From NCBI GenBank assembly GCA_964017235.1, contig OZ024930.1, forward strand, positions 153,326,221-153,390,220: DNA of 64,000 bases. The letters are read 5' to 3'. The notes below the pieces were generated by a model that saw nothing but the letters and a program-made list of their open reading frames with translations, ran no database searches and had not been told where the DNA came from. The first letter of the stretch is position 1. Each line of letters begins with the position of its first letter. Positions 1-12,401 of the stretch are shown piece by piece. The DNA comes from Sabellastarte sp. h YS-2021 (Eukaryota > Annelida > Polychaeta > Sabellida > Sabellidae). Both the position numbers and the translations under genes were made by a program.

Positions 1-336
1 AAAATCTACTATCCTATTTAAATCCCTTGAAAGTCTAGCATTGGGCCTAGCAAAAACCAATTTGTATATCATCTTGATTTTAACACATTTTGGTCATTAT
101 AGTGAACACCATTACTAAATAAAAGATATATGTGGCAATAGGGGGGGAGGGGGTTCTGGGATATAATCTTATTTACCCTTAATTATTTTAATTGCATGGC
201 TATACATTGTTATATTACTTGAGTATTTAAAGGGCAAGAATGTTCACTTTTATGGATTTATATCAGTTGTAACCACACTAGTGCTGGCGTAGGGAGTTTA
301 ATGTCATCAATATCAATACTCACAATATATGTTTAT
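1..336. other. No recognised feature
   Basis: AT-rich DNA with one short G-run near 140. I see no coding signal or repeat that I recognise. Confidence 0.5.
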
Positions 337-573
337 AACCTCCACCAGTAGGTTAAGTTCTTGGGTGTATACATTTGTTTGCCTGTTTGTTAGTTGGTTT
401 GTCTGTTTTCATTACAACTCTAAAAGTAATACACAGATTTTTCATAAACTTTTTGCATCAGTAGAGCCTGATCGAAAGAAGAAGTAATTAAATTTTGGGA
501 AAGATCCGGATCGTATTCTGGATACAAAAAAATCCCACTTTTCAGAAATGGGTCCTGCTGGAGGTCTGCACTC
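337..573 (-). repeat. Family G short hairpin-ended element, single core unit
   Basis: A short element of about 237 bp. Its left side has an imperfect hairpin (AACCTCCACCAGTAGGTT) and its right side a single matching arm (GGAGGTCTGC). Read on the minus strand, the interior (GATCCGGATC, then CCCAAAATTTAAT, then a stretch ending in ACAGACAAACC) aligns in the same order with the array monomer of family B at 13.1-13.8 kb. It therefore looks like a one-monomer relative of B. Class is uncertain: non-autonomous Helitron/HINE-like, or a MITE. Confidence 0.5.
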
Positions 574-1119
574 TATAATTGATTTCTAGTTACATTAGTT
601 CATTTGTGGAAGTCAAAATTAATCAGCCATATGTTACAATGGATAAATATCAGTCATTATTTCTCCTTTCTTATAACAGAATTGTTGACCAATTTTTCGC
701 TGGGAAATATAATTCAAACATTCCAAATTTACATTGTCACACTGTGTATAAATTACAATGTTTTACCTATGTTGCGCTATACTTAAGTCAACATTCACTG
801 GTTACCTACTGAAGAGTTTATCCTTTTAAAATACAATCCCTTGTCTTTAAAGCCACCAAAAGGAGTCATCATTCAAATCTTTCTTCACTAATTAAGCTGA
901 GCAAGCAGACTTAGAAAGTAAATTGACATTCTTCAACCAGATCAAAGAAAATAATAAGATGCTGCTTTGCTTTAGCAGTACCTGTGGAATGGAAATAGCT
1001 TCCTGAAATCATCGGGTTACAGTGTACAGTATTGGGTTAGATGTTATTTTGGTTACAACCTATTTTCTGGATTGACTTTTTTTATTGCTTTCAGTCTAAC
1101 GTCAATTTCAACACACTAT
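574..1119. other. No recognised feature
   Basis: AT-rich sequence with short chance reading frames only. No domain, splice pair or repeat was recognised. Confidence 0.5.
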
Positions 1120-1312
1120 ATAGGTGATCCCACAGCATGTCGTTGAGGGAAAGGATGAAAACAGTGACATATTAGACCAAGTCAAATTTCTGCACGGAAA
1201 AGTATGGAGCATCTGCAGACAACTGGCAACTTTCTTGCTCCATGTCAAGACCAGGGTTCAAACCTCAACCTGTGACAAGAGAGTGTTACCCACTACACCA
1301 CTGTCCCACCTA
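1120..1312 (-). mobile_element. tRNA-derived SINE (minus strand)
   Basis: On the minus strand, 1,312 downward reads like a pol III promoter: an A-box-like stretch (GGGACAGTGGTGTAGTGGGT) and then a B-box-like GGTTTGAACCC about 40 bp later. The body that follows, with AAAGTTGCCAGTTGTCTGC, matches the body of the SINE at 38.67 kb. The copy is diverged and looks inactive. Confidence 0.6.
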
Positions 1313-1364
1313 TTTTATTACAATATAAACTTTCCCTTTTTTGAAAATCCATATTTATTCAGAA

Positions 1365-1422
1365 TGTTTCTCAGCACTATTGTACTATATAAATGCCTAT
1401 TATTATTACTATATGTGAACTA
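1365..1422 (+). repeat. SINE-type 3' tail
   Basis: ACTATATAAATGCC followed by a TAT/TTA-rich microsatellite. The same type of tail occurs at 15.7 kb, 16.0 kb and (inverted) inside the DIRS elements. It is probably the end of a truncated SINE. Confidence 0.4.
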
Positions 1423-3184
1423 CTCGTGCATCTACTTTCAGGCATCAGAACAACTGTCTCCCTAATCCACATCTATTCAGGTGCTAAATTACAGAATTTA
1501 GTTTGTCGTGTTAAATATGAACCAAAAATTAATAAATAAGCAATGACAGATCATTGTAACGAATAATAGATTGCAAATCTGCTTTTCACAGCATAATTAT
1601 ACACACAAGTTAACACTTAATTAACAATAAATTAATCATACCATATCTCTGCTGAAGGTTTAATGGGCCAAGTTTTCTGATTAAACCAAACATATTATTA
1701 TATGAGGTAAAGTCTTTGGATAAAACAGTCTTGCATTAAAGTTAAAGTTAGTAAGTGAGAAATCAACAACAAAATGAAACAATTAATCCTAAGGCTTGTA
1801 ACCTTACAATTCTGTGTCATTTATATTTTATATGCTTGTTATTATTTAATTTATTTATATTTAATATCATGTTATTTGATGATATTTTTTCTTAAAAATT
1901 CGTGCATTACTTCAAAATAAACCCAAACAATTTAACAAAATCCTTCGAAAGCATCTTCTCACAGAAAGGTTGGATAAAATTTTGCTTGAAAGCACACATT
2001 TTACTTACAAATCTGCCAAAGTCTATGAATATCATTAACTAAATATTACCACCAAATCACACCAAACAGGACTCAATATATGGAAGTAAGACATGCAATG
2101 ATGCCATTTACTCCACCTAGATTTATCACAATCAGTCCAGTAATTGAGCAGAAAATATGGCAGAGTTCCCAAATGGCTCATCATCGCAGCACACAGAAGT
2201 ACTCTCTCTTGTCCAGATATTCTATAAATAAAACCTCCAGCTTACCCACAAGGTCTTATACTGAAGCTAACAAATCTAAAAATTATGAATAATAATCTAA
2301 AATTATCTAGTGTCAGAAGCAGTTGGCCACAAGCAAAAGTCAGAGTACTATTATTGTAGTTCTTGCAGTTAATTCTCTGAAATTAATTAACCAATTCAGT
2401 TGAATCTGATTTTTAATTTTCAATGGCAATATTTTTTTTCTGGAGAAAACGCAGACACTTCCTCTTGTAGCTTGCCTAACGCATATCTATTGCTCTTAAT
2501 TTGTCAGGGGATTCACAAGGAGAAATAACTACATTTTCACACTCCAAAAGCTGGGGTAATTCAAAAGTACACACTTTTCCAGTTTGATTTATCTGGGAAA
2601 AGGGTCCCACAAGGCTGTCCCTTTGTAAGAAGTAATAGAATTTTTTTGCACTATCAAGGCATCTTCCCTGACACAGAGAGGATGAGGTTTCCTGTCTGTC
2701 AGAGCAGAAATATAATATTATAGCCTTTGTGATAAAGCTAAAGTAGTCAATTTTTTAAAGATTTTCAGGTTATGAAGCAGTCTCAGTTTAAACATGACAA
2801 CTGAATTACCAAAAGCGAAAAGTTTTAAAGATGTACCAGTGACCCTCAGACCCTAGGGATGGCGTGATTTATAAGCAGGTTAAAGGTCAAATAGGAGACT
2901 CAGTACAACTACCATTTGTAGTAGAAATCTATAAAACCCCAAAGTCAAGGACCATTCAAAATCACAGCGTCAAATATGAGTCTAAAATAGATATCCTAAC
3001 ATATCCAGAGCAAGTGCCACATAATTAATACAAAATTAATATTAAAGTTGTAACAATGCTCCAAATATAAGGGTATGGAAGATTTCACTGTCACACAGAT
3101 GGTATGCAGTACATCAGCAGCAGGCCTGTTACTTTATTCTCATGGATAACAAATTATGTGAATATGCTCAAGGTAAAATTTAAG
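1423..3184. other. No recognised feature
   Basis: About 1.8 kb of AT-rich DNA. I looked for exons of the minus-strand transporter (a sugar-porter PESPRW-type motif) and for repeats, and recognised none. Confidence 0.4.
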
Positions 3185-3365
3185 GTTTGTGGTTCTGAAA
3201 CAAAAAAAAACTTTCTTTTAAGTAATTTTTTTTAAAAAAAGTAATAATCTGAACCTTAAAAAGTAATAATCAGATCCTTAAAACTAATTATTTGATCCTA
3301 AAAAGTAATTATCAGATCCTCAAAACTGATTATCAGATCCTTACAAAAGGAATTATTAGATCGTT
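3185..3365. repeat. Minisatellite, about 21-27 bp unit
   Basis: About five imperfect copies of a unit like AAAAGTAATAATCAGATCCT in a row, preceded by an A/T homopolymer stretch. Unit length varies. No coding potential. Confidence 0.7.
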
Positions 3366-3908
3366 AGTAAGTCATGTCCTCTGAAATTCAACCAGTTACC
3401 TGAAATTCCTGGTTAAAGGTCTATTTACACCATTCTGTGTGGTCATACTATTTCAAATTTGAATTTTGGTTCACAACCTTGTCCTTATTGCTCCGTAAAC
3501 AGATCTTGTACATGGATTGTGCATGTTTTAATAGGAGCCGTCCAGCATACCCATTCTGCCCCCGCCCTCCACAACTCCGGCATGCACATTTTGGTCTAGC
3601 ATGTGAGTGCTCATGGCAGCTTTTTCAAACATTTTGAAAAACACTGTCTAGTCCCAGCAATGCTGCTGTGTTAAGTTGACCATGTCCTACTCAAATATGA
3701 ATCCGGACTTCTGATATCTAATGGATACTACACAAATACAACATGCATCGAGCCACAAATGAGCCCAGATGAGTTAAATATGTTTGTAGCTCTTGAGACA
3801 AGCATGTGTGAACTAGGTGTAAATGGAATATTTTTTCTGGTCCCTCTGATGTTTGACAAAGTTTACTTGTATTTGAATTATATGTTAAGTGCTGATAAAT
3901 CTCACAAC
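3366..3908. other. No recognised feature
   Basis: Mixed-composition DNA between the minisatellite and the family E element. No supported gene. The short reading frames have neither splice context nor recognisable motifs. Confidence 0.4.
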
Positions 3909-4940
3909 AAACTAGACCTACGCATCGGAGAACCGATGCAAATTTGTATCCCCCGGAAAGACAACTTACCAAAGCCAGTGAACCAACATTTGACCTTAGA
4001 GGAGGGGGCCCAAGGTCAAATCTGACCACATCAGAAGATTCCCAGCCCATGATTTCCTATAAGTTGGTTTAACATTGCAAGCCTCTAGGACCAATAATGA
4101 GCGAGTTATAAGCACTTTTAAGTTTTGCTATCCTTGTTTGACCTTGAAGGAGGGGCCCAAGATCAAATCTGACCACATCAGAAGATTCCCAGCCCATGAT
4201 TTCCTATAAGTTGGTTCCACATTGCAAGCCTCTAGGACCAAGAATAAGCGAGTTATAACCATTTTTTAAGTTTGGCTGTCCTCATTTGACCTTGAAGGAG
4301 GGGTCCAAGGTTAAATCTGAACACATCAAAAGATTCCCAGCCCATGATTTGCTATAAGTTGATGTCACATTCAAGCCTCTACGGCCAATAATAAGCGAGT
4401 TATAAGCACTTTTAAGTTTGGCTATCCTCGTCTGACCTTGAAGGAGGGTCCAAGGTCAAATCTGACCACATCAAAAGATTCCCAACCCATGATTTCCTAT
4501 AAGTTGGTTTCACATTGCAAACCTCTAGGACCAATAATAAGGGAGATATAGACACTTTTAAAGTCCACTATTTGGGGTACTTGGGTACTCTGTGGATGAC
4601 CCTGAATTAAGAGTTTCAAGGTCAAATATCTGCAAGATGGTAGGGGACATGTATATCTGTTATACATATCACCTTTGAGGAGATTCAACCTTCTACCTAT
4701 GAGAACCAGCCAGCCGAGATATGCTTGCGGTGGCCATCTTGTTTTTCAGAATGAGGCTAATTTCAACCCCAGAGAAGCTTACCTGCCAATGAAGATATCC
4801 TGCAGATTTGGTGAACCTAGCTGGTGTAATTTTCCTCTGAGAGTGTTAACATCAAAAATTTCTCTATGTGCGATAGCGGCGGTGGTGGCGTACCAAATGC
4901 TAAACCAAAGTATCCACCGGATGCCTCTGGTGGATACAAT
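3909..4940 (+). repeat. Family E hairpin-ended element with 4-unit array
   Basis: The left end starts with AACTAGA, as in the two family B copies, and carries a sub-terminal arm TGTATCCCCCGGA. The right end is a hairpin, GTATCCACCGG...GGTGGATAC at about 4,910-4,937, preceded by a GCGGCGGTGGTGGCG stretch. Between them are four units of about 147-149 bp (starting near 3,994, 4,143, 4,290 and 4,437), each with TGACCTTGAAGGAGG, CCCATGATTTCCTATAAG and GCGAGTTATAAGCAC. No reading frame here is a gene. Best guess is a pearl/HINE-like non-autonomous element. Confidence 0.65.
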
Positions 4941-5141
4941 TATTTCAGATAGACATCACTGAAATAGATATATTTATCCAAAACCATCATAATCAAGAAA
5001 TAATGGTGTCACTATGGCAAGGAAGTCTTTTTTAAAAGGGTACCTCAATATTTGATCAATTATTATATTAATATTAATTAATCAGCTCAATCTGCAATGG
5101 ATTTTACACAACCTTATGCAATCAATTTTACAAGTTAATAT

Positions 5142-5384
5142 TTAAAGCTGATGGAACAACCAAATGTACCTCCACGCATGATATTCATTTTTAATATCAC
5201 TTTTTCCCACCAGAGGAGTAGTTATTTTTGAATCAGAACAATTTCCAATCACCTCTGACAGTATGGCCTTGAGTAAGATATTTTGTAATTGAGTCATAGT
5301 GGCAGCCAGTGTTGCACTTGACTTCTCATATTTTGTAACATAGTAAACCTTAACAGGCTGGAGGCAGCCTTCATCCATGTTCAC
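5142..5384 (-). CDS. Candidate exon, product unknown
   Basis: An open stretch on the minus strand preceded by a plausible acceptor (TTATTCAG, then TGAACATGGATG). It reads NMDEGCLQPVKVYYVTKYEK and continues as a fairly balanced sequence with possible helix content to a stop at 5,142. The residue composition is less repetitive than chance frames in this AT-rich region. I do not recognise the family. It could belong with the exon-like piece about 400 bp upstream on the same strand, or be a chance frame in an intron. Confidence 0.25.
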   Translation of the reverse strand: MNMDEGCLQPVKVYYVTKYEKSSATLAATMTQLQNILLKAILSEVIGNCSDSKITTPLVGKSDIKNEYHAWRYIWLFHQL

Positions 5385-5745
5385 TGAATAATTTGCGTTG
5401 TCATGACTGCCATGTCATGTGTAGTTCAAAAACACACAGCTATTATACAGGGACCAACTCAGGAGGTCCTGATGGGAATATTTTTATTCTTCAAACTATA
5501 TAGAAAGCACACATACTTACATACAAATGTTATCAAAATGACTTGGTAATTTACAATATTTACTCACTTATTTAGAAAACAACAATATCTTGTCTTTTGC
5601 ATTGCAACCTTCTAAACCAAAAACATAAAAATTTAAAAAAATACACAAGTATTGAAAATGTATCAGCAAAAAAACTTGGAAAATAAGGTTACAATACTGC
5701 AAAACTAGTGCATCATAAGCCATCCAAAAGAGGACTACATTTTTA

Positions 5746-5845
5746 CCATAACTGACAAATTTAGTTGATCTGACAACAAAAGCAAGAGTTGGATAATAAT
5801 TTGCTTCACGAGATCGCCAATCCCAATCTTTATCAGGCAATATCT
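5746..5845 (-). CDS. Candidate exon, product unknown
   Basis: On the minus strand a TCTCCAG acceptor is followed by about 33 open codons reading PDKDWDWRSREANYYPTLAF and on, then a GGTAAAAATG donor-like sequence. It is close to, and on the same strand as, the piece at 5.14-5.38 kb. I do not recognise the protein. An RNA read across the two junctions would settle whether these are exons. Confidence 0.25.
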
Positions 5846-5849
5846 GGAG

Positions 5850-8680
5850 ACATTAAATTAGAGGCTTTTATGTAAGTTTTACAGCAGATTTGAAGGAAAA
5901 ATGAAGGAAAATCACCTAACATTTTACAATGATTAGACGATAAAATGTGTGATTTCCCACAGTAAGTAAAATTGCCACTGGGGTGCACCAAGTAGGAAAA
6001 AAATAACTTTTTGTATCAAGTTTATCTGTAGAGGTCAGAGGCTTGATGTAGTGACCAAAAAAATCTTAATGTGTAAAGGATTTCCCACAAGTCTAGAAAT
6101 AGAAGGGATATTTATGACTAAGACTTACTCCACTACAAATATAAAATAGTCCAAATTAATTTCTGTAAACCAGCCACAATTTAATTTAGTACAAATTTGG
6201 ACCCTCAGCACATGAGAAAATGTTTTCACTTAACCAGGAAATCCACATAACAGGGAAGAAATCAATGGAGGTGACTCTTTAAGGTAGCAATGTTTACTTT
6301 TACTTAAAAAGAAAAAATTAACTTAAAATGATCTAATAAAAGGACTGTAGTTGCAATTCATGTGAATGTTATGAACTAATGATACTTTGATAGCTATATT
6401 CTTATAATTCATAATTTCTGTAATGATTATAAAACATTAAATAAAGGGCTTTAAAATGTGTCATAAATAATCAATGTCTGGCTAACTAATTGATCGTGCT
6501 TCAAATAATGACTCAAAGCTGCTTCAGAATGTGTTACATCTGACGGCTGATAGACAAATTGTTAAAGCTTCAAATAATGATTCAATCATATGTTGGTGTA
6601 GACTGTCCATTATGAAAGGCTCTAATTGGACGTTTTATTCCACAGCTTTTCTTACTAATAGGTTTTATCTGATTTACTTTGCTGCAATCTTTATTCTGCA
6701 GACTGCAGCTTACACTAATTGACAGAATACTTTAATACCCAGTGTGATGTTGGGAAAAACATTTTTTCTATCCTTAGAATCTGTCCATTGTTACCCTGAA
6801 ATAATTTGGGCAGGAGAAATTTGGAGCAATGCCAATCATATATTTAAATTTAAACAATAACACTAAAATTATATTTAGTTCTTTTTAATCCTTTTCACTA
6901 TTTCTATGCAAAAGAGGAAATTTAAAGCATCCACACTTATTCATGTCTTTCAATCCACAAAATTGGATAATAAAGCATAGTTCTGAAAGTTTAAGCTTTT
7001 TACTGTGACTTTTTGTTTTGCACAGAATTCGAGTGCTCATTAAACCCTGAAAGCCCTTCCTATACCTAAGCTATACCTTCAGATTAATTTCACTATAAAC
7101 CATCCATTGCCAAAGCCTTTATTTGGAATAAATCTTCATCTTTCTGCTTCTCTATATGGCCTTGTAATACTAGTATCTTAAAGAAGATTGGGTTATGTCT
7201 GTGCTGAATCCTATTAGGACCAGACTGAAGCTCCAGGCACCCAGTCTCCTGACCCGTCTTCATCACCCTCTTGATAAGGCTTGCATGATTAATTTCTGTG
7301 ATTTCCGATCCCTAACAAGCAGGATGACATGGCAACGAAATTCGATTCAAACTCTCATTGGCAATTCCTGTCAGGACTCAAGTTTCAATGCACATGCTAT
7401 TACTCTGTGATAATATGAGACAGAGATAAAGCAGTCACGGGAGAAACAATGAAGTCTCATCATATGGCTTATATTTGTATATTTATTTCAAGTATATTTT
7501 GATACATGGCATTGCTCTATTACATTTAATATTGGAATGGGTAATACTTTTTGAGCTAGAGTACCCTTTTATACCATTGGTCTACTCTATTATGAGTATT
7601 CTCTTAAATTTGAAATTAGCCAGATTTTGTCTGACTTTCTTGAAAAAAAAATTAAAAATGACTCGTTTGAAGGCAATTTTAAAAGAATATTTGTCAAGTT
7701 GACAATATTTAACAAGAAAAGAGCATCCTTTTTGTAACTTTGTAACCCAAATAACTAATAACTCCATTCTATTATGAGTAGTTAAGTACTGTTTACAGCT
7801 CTAATTTCATTTTTCTATAAATACATGTTTCAACAAATGAACATCAAACATAACTGGTAAAACAGTATCTGAGTTTTAAAATAGTTAACTAAATTAAAGA
7901 ATGACAGAGGAACAAAGTCTCTTTCCTATGTGAAGGCCTGGTTTAATGATTGAAGAAAATGTGCCTAAAAATGCATAAACTGCCATAAATAGGCAGTGCT
8001 GAAAGAAAAATTCTGGATTCTAGATACAGAATCAGACCATCTTTGAGGTCTGAGCCATGGTTAAACCTAACTTTGTGAGAAAATATGCGACACTTAATTT
8101 AAAACTGAATCAAGAGAATGCTAAACTAAAAGACAGACAACTACAAGACAAACAATCTCTTCTAGGTTTGTGAAGATTGGACTGCACCAATTTTGATTTC
8201 TATACACGACTAGGATATCCCTCTAGTTTTTCTCATTGTTACATTAACATTTAAAAAAAAATGACAGAAATTACTGTAACACACTCTACTAAGTGAGTTA
8301 AAACAAACACACAAATTCTACTGGATTAATATCAAAGATGAGTTTCATTTGTACATGAAATTGGATTACAACTCAGTGTAATCCCCCATGTGGTGCTCAG
8401 TGGCTTTACGGTTACAAAGTTTGGCATCTTATTACAGGCTGTCAGCTCCACAGTGGCTCATCTCTCACAAGTGAAAAGGGCTTAGGACTGGTTCCAATAT
8501 GACCCCAGCTGTTGAACAGGATGTAAAATACAAACTTTGACTGTAATCCCCACTAATTGTATTATGATAGTCCGCTGTCTTGTGTTTTATGGCTTATATA
8601 CTAATCCAATGAATCTCAGTGTCTTTGAGGGAAAAACAACTGTTACTTCACACTACTCTGTCCATAAAAAAATAAATAAA
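5850..8680. other. No recognised feature
   Basis: About 2.8 kb of AT-rich DNA. A short internal duplication (CTTCAAATAATGA near 6,499 and again near 6,569) is the only structure I noticed. No gene supported. Confidence 0.4.
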
Positions 8681-10810
8681 ACAAGAGGGTCAAAGATGCT
8701 CCAAAAGGCGGGTTGCGCAGGCAGCAATAAGGTTAGCGACTGCTGTAATTACATTTAGAAACAAGGAAAGAAATGTTAGGTCACCCAGTTAACTAAAGGT
8801 GAATGTGTTAGACGTGCTAAAAAATGTAAAACTTGTAATCTAGGTTACATAATTGTATCTATGCTATAAACGGACAAACGAAAGGACAGAATTACACCAA
8901 TTTCAAAAGCAACTTAGCTATGATGATGATGTATCTCCCTGTCAAGTTTGAATTCGATTGGGCAAGGCGTTTTAGAGTTAGAGTCCGGAAATGGAATGTT
9001 GATGTTCAAACAAACAGACAGAATTACACCAATTTCGAAAGGAACCTAGCTATGATGGTGATCTATCTTCCTGTCAAGTTTGAATTTGATTGGACAAACC
9101 GTTTTCGAGTTAGAATCCGGAAACAGAAATGTTGACGGACAGACTAACAGACAAGAACAGACAAACGAAGAGACAGAATTATACCAATTTTGACAGGAAC
9201 CTAGCTATGATGGTGATCTATCTCCCTGTGAAGTTTGAATTCGATTGGACAAACTGTTTTCGAGTTAGAGTTCAGAAACAGAAATGTTGATGGACAGACA
9301 AATGGACAAAAAACAGACAAACAAACACACAGAATTACACCAATTTTGAAAGGAACCTAGCCATGATGGTGATGTATCTCCCTGTCAAGTTTGAATTCGA
9401 CTGGACAAACCATTTTTGAGTTAGAGTCCGGAAACGGAAATTTTGACGGACAAACGGACAAATGAACCGACGGAATTACACCAATTTCGAAAGGAACCTA
9501 GCTGTGATGGTGATCTATCTCCCTGTGGAGTTTGAATTTGACTGGACAAACCGTTTTCGAGTTCGAGTCCGGAAACGGAAATTTTGACAGACAAACGGAC
9601 AAAAAACGGACAAACAAACAGACAGAATTACACCAATTTCGAAAGGAACCTAGCTGTGATGGTGATCTATCTCCCTGTCAAGTTTGAATTTGACTGGACA
9701 AACCGTTTCGAGTTAGAGTCCGGAAACAGAAATGTTGACGGACAAACGGACAAAAAACAGACAAACGAACAGACAGAATTACATCAATTTTGACAGGAAT
9801 CTAGCTATGATGGTGATGTATCTCCCTGTCAAGTTTGAATTTGACTGGACAAACCGTTTTTGTGTTAGATACCAGAAACTAAGGCTGCAATGATTCTTCG
9901 GTTACTCGGAAATGAAACGATTCAGTTAAATACTCGAGGCAAGGAAAGTGAACCGGATCTTCGAAAACAACTAAACAAAGACGTAAAATCTACCACAAAA
10001 TTCTATTTTTTCTTCAAATATATGAATATATTTATATATTTTACTAATATAAGGCATTTCCATTTCAATATTTATATATTTTAAGTATTTGCAAGCTTTA
10101 ATTCTTTGTGTAACAACGTTTTATAAGACGGCATTTTAATATAACGTATTTCGAAGACGCCTCAAATCTCGCAATATAAAGATGGTTAAAGTTTCTTATA
10201 TTTTGCAATATAAATGCGTCTTTTCCCCCAAATTCAATAAATTATCAAAATTCCTTCCTGTTGTGTGGTTTGTAACCATTTTATAAGGCGTGATATGTCA
10301 AAATATGAAGCAGTTTATTTCGTGGGCGATAATCAAGCGATTAACCGAGTCCGAATCGATTCTTCTAAAACGAGGAATCGAGGCGCATTTTCGGGCTCGC
10401 TTGCAGCCCTACCAGAAACGGAAATTTTGACTGAAAAACGGACAAAAAACGGACAAACAAACAGACGGAATTACACCAATTTCGAAAGGAACCTAGCTGT
10501 GATGGTGATCTATCTCCCAGTCAAGTTTGAATTCAATTTGACAAACCGTTTTCGAGTTGGAGTTTGGAAACGGAAATTTTGACGGTCAGACAAACGGACA
10601 AAAAACCGGACAAACGAACGGACGTAATTACACCAATTTCGAAAGGAACCTATCTGTGATGGTGATCTATTTCCCTGTCAAGTTTGAATTCGATTGGACA
10701 AAGCCTTTTTGAGTTAGAGTCCGGAAACGAAAATGTGGACGGACAGACAGACAGATGTCGGACACATCAATCTAATAGGTGGGTTGGTAACATGCAACCC
10801 GCCTGATAAA
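8681..10810 (+). repeat. Family C hairpin-ended element, expanded array
   Basis: The left end reads ACAAGAGGGTCAAAGATGC and then the arm GGCGGGTTGCG. The right end has GGACGGACAGACAGACAG, then GGGTTGG...GCAACCCGCC, which folds back on itself and matches the left arm. The interior is a tandem array of roughly 145-150 bp units with TATCTCCCTGTCAAGTTTGA, TTTTCGAGTTAGAGTCCGG and GACGGACAAACGGAC. The array is split by a hAT-type MITE at 9,880-10,411. A one-unit copy of the same family lies at 39.22 kb. Open frames here are array translations, not genes. Confidence 0.7.
9880..10411. mobile_element. Non-autonomous hAT-type MITE
   Basis: 532 bp bounded by terminal inverted repeats TAAGGCTGCAA (left) and TTGCAGCCCTA (right). 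An exact 8-bp target duplication CCAGAAAC lies immediately outside both ends (9,872-9,879 and 10,412-10,419). An 8-bp duplication with TAGGGCTGCAA-type ends is typical of the hAT superfamily. There is no transposase, so it depended on an enzyme in trans. It sits inside one unit of the family C array and is therefore younger than that unit. Confidence 0.85.
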
Positions 10811-12401
10811 AAAAAATTAAATTAAAGCTTGTGTGTGCCTTAGAACATCTACAGTTATATTAAGACAGGCCTACAGCATTACCACTTGCAGGTGTCAAAA
10901 CCACACAGAGATGGCAGCCTGTGATACGATTAAAAACTTGCTAGCCACTAGGACACTCAAAGATCTGTGTAATAAATTCCATTAAGTATGGAATAATTCA
11001 CATAAACAGAAAGTTCCATTTGAGTTATATTTCCTTTTACATTGTCCAGTATATGTAAAATGGAATGGGTGATAAAGTTGTCAAAGTGTACATTTTGTCC
11101 CACATTCTGTCAGCATGAGATTCACCTGTGTTCAACTGTACCTATGTGCATCAAATTGGTTTGAGACAATATGATGTATTCTGATATAAGCCATCATTGT
11201 ACTGAACATGGAGAAAAACTTTTCAAAATCATACTGTACTTGAGGAAGCTGAGACTGGCTGTTTCAATTGGAGCTAAGACTGGTATAGGCTAGCGACACC
11301 TACTGAAAGAAAAATACAATTTCATATCAGATCAAATTCGATAATTTCTAATGGATTTTGATTTGATATATCAATTCCAAGCTGACTGTAAGACTGTTCC
11401 GTAGCCAGTGCATACAGTCTTTAGATTTTCTACTGGGCATATAGAAGATTGCACTGTGAAATAGGGTGAATGGAGAAAAGCCCTTTCCTCTGACACAAGC
11501 CCTGGTGTTGGAGGGCTTATCACAGTGCTAGATTCATCAAACAAATGGTCAGCAACACTAGTAGGCAGCCAGTTGGGTTTGTTTCCTCTTATAGGTAAAA
11601 CTTATAAATACGTCAAAGAAGGAAATTTAATAGGATTTTGTTTCAGAATAAAGAAGAATCCCCTTTTAAAGGAGTGTACACATGATTTTCGCAGGGACAA
11701 AAAAGCAGCACAAACAACATGAAACTTTGAAATAGAAGACAGAACATGTATGGTGGACTACAGGATTTCAGCTTATATTACAATTACTGCATGAATACAG
11801 ATATATTACAGAAATTGAAAGAAACTTAGGAGAACAGAAACCAGATACAATCTGTCTACAAAGAGAAGCAGGATAGCTTAATTCCAGGATTCTCACATTA
11901 CTGATACATAAAAGGCAGTGAAACAAGCAGTATTTGTAACAGGTAGCTACTGTAAAATTAGAAATTTTAGCTGGTAGAAAATTTCACAATTTTCAAGTTC
12001 AAAGAAACTTTATAGAATCAATTTTGTCAGTTTTCTACTAAAAAAGGTTAATATGCATTTCAAATTTTACTGATAATTAATTTCACTACCCAAGCTAATT
12101 GCCTAAGACAGGTAGAATGCCAGGTGAAATGTCCCCTTTTATAGTATTTCTGTTTTTGTGTTTCAATATCTAATATATCAAATGTCATATTACAGTAAAT
12201 AAATCTTATGCGCCCTACAAAGAATTACTTTTGCCATTTAAAAAATATAAACAGAAAAAAATTGGAATTACACTAGCAAAACATGGATGATGACTTGATT
12301 CTATCTGATAAAGATCTTTATCTATTAAAGCTTGTTTCATACATATTAACTGTAATATATTGACTATAACTCTAAATTTCTATAATCTATTTTCTAAAAA
12401 A
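10811..12401. other. No recognised feature
   Basis: About 1.6 kb of intergenic or intronic DNA between two array elements. No exon, RNA gene or repeat recognised. Confidence 0.4.

Noticed and set aside
3718-4050. Open frames of 88-110 codons on both strands
   Set aside because: They lie in and next to the family E array and carry no recognisable motif.
7195-7410. 71-codon plus-strand frame
   Set aside because: Looks like a chance frame in AT-rich DNA; no motif, no splice borders.
8881-9890. CRISPR-like regular repeats
   Set aside because: Units are about 147 bp with no distinct spacers, and the host is an intron-bearing animal.
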